From an uncultured Alphaproteobacteria bacterium (GTDB lineage Bacteria; Pseudomonadota; Alphaproteobacteria; CAAHEQ01; UBA3637), in NCBI GenBank assembly GCA_944392555.1, contig CALXWZ010000007.1, positions 22,273 to 86,272 on the forward strand: a stretch of 64,000 bases of DNA, in the 5' to 3' direction. Both the position numbers and the translations under genes were made by a program. How positions within the stretch are numbered: position 1 is the stretch's first letter; every line of letters begins with the position of its first letter. Positions 60,736-64,000 of the stretch are shown piece after piece. Under the pieces are notes generated by a model that saw only the letters and a list, made by a program, of their open reading frames with translations, made no database searches and was not told the DNA's origin.

Positions 60736-63153
60736 ATGTCAAAGAAGATGCTTATTGATGCAACGCATTCCGAGGAAACGCGCGTTGTTGTTCTGGAAAA
60801 CGGGAGGGTTGAAGAATTAGATGTTGATACCTCCACCAAAAAACAAATTAAAGGGAATATTTATTTAGCAAAAGTTGTGCGCGTTGAGCCATCGTTGCAA
60901 GCTGCCTTTATTGATTACGGCGGTAATAAACACGGCTTTTTAGCGTTTGGCGAAATTCATCCCGATTATTATCAAATTCCCGTTGCCGATCGGGAGGCTT
61001 TAAAAGAAATGATGTCGGCAAGGGATGAGGAAGAAACGGAAAAAGATGATGTCTCCGCTGAATCAAACGGGAAAAAAACAGATGTAGAAGTTGTGAGTGA
61101 ATCAGCAACGGAAGAAACACCGCGTCAACGCTCTTACTTTTATAAGAAATACAAAATTCAAGAGGTTATTCGGCAGGGGCAAGTCATGCTCGTGCAAGTT
61201 GTCAAAGAAGAGCGTGGCAATAAAGGGGCAGCTTTAACAACGTATTTATCCTTAGCAGGGAGATTTAGCGTGCTGATGCCGAATAACGGCAAAGGCGGTG
61301 GCGTATCTCGGAAAATTACGAATGTGAAAGATCGTAAATCATTGAGAGCCATCGTGGAAAAGTTGCCGATACCCGAAGGTATGAGTGTTATTATCCGTAC
61401 GGCCGGTCAAGGAAAAACAAAAACGGAAATTAAACGCGATTACGATTATTTGATTAAAACATGGATGAAAATTCGCGAAATCACGCTTGAATCATTAGCG
61501 CCGAAGTTGATTCATGAAGAGGGAGATATTGTTAAACGTTCATTGAGAGATGTGTTTACACCCGATATTGAAGAGATTTGGATTGAGGGTGAAAGTGTTT
61601 TTAAATCCGCTAAAGAATTTATGAAAATTTTAATGCCTGCACAAGCTAAGAAAATCAAACAATATAAGGGGGTTGAACCGTTATTTTTAGCGAATCAGGT
61701 TGAAAATCAATTGGAAGCGATTCACAGCAATATCGTGCAATTAAAATCCGGCGGCTATTTAGTGATTGATCAGACGGAGGCACTTGTGGCCGTTGATGTG
61801 AACTCGGGACGTGCAACGAGAGAACACGATATTGAAGAAACGGCATTGCGCACAAATATGGAAACGTGCGAAGAATTGGCCAGACAACTGCGCTTGCGGG
61901 ATTTGGCAGGATTGATTGTGATTGATTTTATTGATATGGACGAGCCGAAAAATAATGCGGCTATTGAACGCAAATTGAAAGAGTCGTTGAAAAGAGATAG
62001 GGCGCGGATTCAGGTTGGCAAAATGTCGGGTTTCGGTTTGATGGAAATGTCTCGTCAAAGGTTGCATTCCAGCTTTTTGGAGAGCAGTTACAAAATTTGT
62101 CCGTGCTGCGGTGGTAAGGGGTTGACACGATCGGTTGAATCGTGTGCCATGCATGCATTACACATTTTGGAAGAGGCTTGTGTGCGTAATCAGGAATCGC
62201 AGATTATTATTTCTTTGCCGCTGGATGTTGCGACATATATTTTGAATAATAAGCGATTGAATTTGGTTGAAATTGAAAAGAAATACGGCTCATCCGTAAC
62301 GGTGTTGACGGACGAAACATTGGAAAAAATGTCGGATTACAAATTAGAGCGCATTCGTATGGATGGGGAGCGTATCGGCCTATCATTGCAAAATATGGCT
62401 CGCAGTGCGTCCGATAAATCCGATAAAGAAGATAAAAAGAAAAAAAAGTCGGAAAACGCAAAGCCGAATGATAAAAATGATAAATCCAAAAAGGTGCCTG
62501 TTAATCAAATGACGGCGGAAATCAATGTAGCTGATAATGATAACGAGGGTTTATCCGAATCGGTCAATGAGCAAGAAGCAGAGGCCGGGGAAACCAACGG
62601 CAAGCGTTCGCGAAATAATCGTCGCAACGAGTGGCGCAAGAGGCGCAAAGAACGGCGGTTATCCGCTCGGTTAGCGCGGTTAGCGCAAGCCGGTGAGGCG
62701 TTGGCCGAAACGGCAACGCCTGAGGTAGTTGTAGATGCAGAGGAACATTTTACCGTTGTGGAACAACAAGCATTAAACGAATATAATGCCGAGGCGGAAC
62801 AAACGGGTGAGGCTAGTGTTGAAAATCAGGAAAAAACGGAAACACAATCGCCTGAATTTACCGATAAACATCAGGACGGAAAAAAGAAGCGTCCATTCAA
62901 AAACAGACGATCTGCTCGGAAGAATCAAAGTAAAGCGCTCTCTACATCGGAAACAAACGAATCTGGTGATGAAAGTAAGCCCGCGGTGCAGGCACCATCG
63001 GAACGAATTGAGCTTGCGACTGAAAAAGCCGAAGAAGCGAATCCTCAAATAGTGGCACGGGTTGAAGAAGCGTCTCAATCCAATGAAGGAGCTAACGCCC
63101 CGAGGCGAAAAAAAGGCTGGTGGAATAAATTAGTCAACACGGAAGAAGCATAA
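60736..63153 (+). CDS. rne: Ribonuclease E
   Basis: Endonuclease for mRNA decay and rRNA/tRNA processing, core of the degradosome. The 805-aa protein has the N-terminal SKKMLIDATHSEETRVVVLE, an S1 domain interrupted by an acidic insert (about residues 95-130: DEEETEKDDVSAESNGKK), the 5' sensor region, and the DNase I-like catalytic segment with VAVDVNSGRATREHDIEETA and LIVIDFIDMDEPKNN. The zinc-link is CPCCGGKG. From about residue 560 the sequence is disordered and highly charged with Arg-rich patches (KRSRNNRRNEWRKRRKERR), the scaffold for partner proteins. AAGGA lies nine bases before the ATG. Confidence 0.95.
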   Translation: MSKKMLIDATHSEETRVVVLENGRVEELDVDTSTKKQIKGNIYLAKVVRVEPSLQAAFIDYGGNKHGFLAFGEIHPDYYQIPVADREALKEMMSARDEEETEKDDVSAESNGKKTDVEVVSESATEETPRQRSYFYKKYKIQEVIRQGQVMLVQVVKEERGNKGAALTTYLSLAGRFSVLMPNNGKGGGVSRKITNVKDRKSLRAIVEKLPIPEGMSVIIRTAGQGKTKTEIKRDYDYLIKTWMKIREITLESLAPKLIHEEGDIVKRSLRDVFTPDIEEIWIEGESVFKSAKEFMKILMPAQAKKIKQYKGVEPLFLANQVENQLEAIHSNIVQLKSGGYLVIDQTEALVAVDVNSGRATREHDIEETALRTNMETCEELARQLRLRDLAGLIVIDFIDMDEPKNNAAIERKLKESLKRDRARIQVGKMSGFGLMEMSRQRLHSSFLESSYKICPCCGGKGLTRSVESCAMHALHILEEACVRNQESQIIISLPLDVATYILNNKRLNLVEIEKKYGSSVTVLTDETLEKMSDYKLERIRMDGERIGLSLQNMARSASDKSDKEDKKKKKSENAKPNDKNDKSKKVPVNQMTAEINVADNDNEGLSESVNEQEAEAGETNGKRSRNNRRNEWRKRRKERRLSARLARLAQAGEALAETATPEVVVDAEEHFTVVEQQALNEYNAEAEQTGEASVENQEKTETQSPEFTDKHQDGKKKRPFKNRRSARKNQSKALSTSETNESGDESKPAVQAPSERIELATEKAEEANPQIVARVEEASQSNEGANAPRRKKGWWNKLVNTEEA

Positions 63154-63173
63154 CGATACGCGCTGAACAAATG

Positions 63174-63204
63174 AAAAGCCTCGTTTTTAGAGCGGGGCTT
63201 TTTT
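63174..63204 (+). terminator. Rho-independent terminator of rne
   Basis: AAAAGCCTCG (63174-63183) pairs with CGGGGCTTTT (63193-63202) with one G-T pair, followed by T. Confidence 0.85.
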
Positions 63205-63337
63205 GTGTGAGAGTGATGAGGTTGGTTAAAAAATTTATTCAATTGCTTTTTTATAGTGTAGGTATTGTAATAAAGTTATAATTTACTCATATAGCAGTGA
63301 GTTTAATAAGTTAACCTTTTAGCTTCATGCTTTAAAA

Positions 63338-63360
63338 AAGACGCAATAAAGGGGTGTCTT
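63338..63360 (+). other. Small hairpin in the gap before the pilin-like gene
   Basis: AAGACGC (63338-63344) pairs with GTGTCTT (63354-63360) with one G-T pair, followed by AATATTTTTT. It could be a weak terminator or a boundary element. The rest of 63205-63464 is A/T-rich with no gene. Confidence 0.35.
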
Positions 63361-63384
63361 AATATTTTTTTAAATATTTTTTAA

Positions 63385-63413
63385 TTGCAATACTGATGCG
63401 ATTGTTATAGAAT
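63385..63413 (+). promoter_or_regulatory. Candidate promoter of the pilin-like gene
   Basis: TTGCAA (63385-63390) and TAGAAT (63408-63413) with a 17-base spacer, 51 bases before the GTG start. The -10 is identical to that of ssrA. Confidence 0.5.
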
Positions 63414-63464
63414 TCCCCTAGATTTATGTATTCTACAAGGTGGATAATATGAGGGGGGAATATC

Positions 63465-64000
63465 GTGCTGATAAAACAAATGATTAGAAAATTGTTTCAG
63501 AGTAATCAAAAAGCAGAACATGCTGATAGTGGCGCGAATCGGGTTGTTGATTCGTTTGAGGAGTTGCAAAAAAACGCGTCTAAACGGCAGAAATTAGCCG
63601 AATACGGACGGAGTATGGTAGAGATATTGGGTGTATTGGCAGTTATCGGGGTATTATCTGTCGGCGGAATAATGGGCTATCGGTATGCGATGGAAAAATA
63701 TCGGTCAAACGATATTGTATATGAAGTGAATTTAAGGGCAACGGATGTATGGCATCGGTATCAAGAAATGCCGTTGCCGTATCCGAACGAAGATGAAGAG
63801 ACGGATTTTCCGGAGTATCCGACGGTAACGGGAACGGGTTTTCCGATTTATATGGAATCAAAGCCAGATGTGGCGGTAAAGATATATGTGGAAGAAGTGA
63901 GTCCGAGAATTTGTCGGCAAGTATTAAATATGCCGTTGATAGATGTGATTAAGGGATTGCAGTTTGTGCAGGTGAATGATGTCAAATACACGGGAGATGT
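63465..64000 (+). CDS. Type IV pilin-like protein with long leader (partial)
   Basis: The frame runs off the window after about 178 codons. The class III signal is YGRSMVEILGVLAVIGVLSV: cleavage after Gly, with Glu at +5 and then a hydrophobic helix, as in type IV pilins and pseudopilins. The leader before the cut is about 47 residues, far longer than the usual 6-25. The mature part after the helix is short of Cys except one near IC(RQVL). GTG at 63465 has GAGGGGGG six bases upstream; an ATG at 63480 is an alternative with a poorer site. It probably belongs to a surface pilus or pseudopilus. Confidence 0.75.
   Translation, partial: MLIKQMIRKLFQSNQKAEHADSGANRVVDSFEELQKNASKRQKLAEYGRSMVEILGVLAVIGVLSVGGIMGYRYAMEKYRSNDIVYEVNLRATDVWHRYQEMPLPYPNEDEETDFPEYPTVTGTGFPIYMESKPDVAVKIYVEEVSPRICRQVLNMPLIDVIKGLQFVQVNDVKYTGD

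Overview
The window looks like chromosomal DNA of an uncultured, moderately AT-rich, anaerobic or fermentative alphaproteobacterium, most likely host-associated. Alphaproteobacterial signs are a permuted two-piece tmRNA gene next to an alpha-type SspB adaptor, lpxI between lpxA and lpxB, a stand-alone DivK, and the rne/amiC divergent pair. A HydG maturase points to [FeFe] hydrogenase. A pyruvoyl-dependent arginine decarboxylase with its antiporter and an aryl-sulfate sulfotransferase fit a gut or host setting. I see no insertion sequence, integrase, CRISPR array or rRNA.

Layout. 1-20240 (+ strand) is an envelope and division block: murB end, ddl, ftsQ, ftsA, ftsZ, rsmB, divK, then cdsA, rseP, bamA, skp, lpxD, fabZ, lpxA, lpxI, lpxB, followed by a GST-like gene, a lipoprotein, a GT4 glycosyltransferase, a DUF5665 protein and a short UDP-sugar dehydrogenase-like protein. 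20353-23500 is an NAD unit: a Nudix-like protein with a split Nudix box, a glutaminase-less NadE, and a divergent NrtR-like regulator whose promoter overlaps a 17-bp palindrome. 23629-24922 holds rimI, tsaB and tRNA-Thr(TGT).

25219-33107 is an accessory stretch: GT2 glycosyltransferase, small secreted protein, aaxB/aaxC-like arginine/agmatine acid-resistance pair, a decayed repeat protein, a CMD-cupin enzyme under a MerR-type promoter, and a Cys-rich exported protein coupled to an aryl-sulfate sulfotransferase. 33245-37716 is phospholipid synthesis: gpsA and an MFS-PlsC-acyl-ACP-synthetase fusion. 38063-47354 holds a probable ADP-ribosyltransferase fused to a degenerate HD-like domain, a thiol-disulfide pair, an orphan hydG, an unknown coiled-coil protein and an MscS-family channel.

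47398-53302 holds ssrA and sspB side by side, a ribbon-helix-helix protein, uppP, a propeller-like unknown and a moxR-DUF58-DUF4381-WYL/TerB-like operon. 53502-59132 has rpmG (short, easily missed) and a minus-strand cluster of lineage-specific modular proteins: two large proteins share a C-terminal module joined to different N-termini through repetitive helical linkers, plus a 68-aa relative of one N-terminus. This cluster is the best candidate for something undescribed. 59232-63153 is amiC divergent from rne, and the window ends inside a type IV pilin-like gene with an unusually long leader.

All calls are by eye from translated sequence and motifs; no database search was run.
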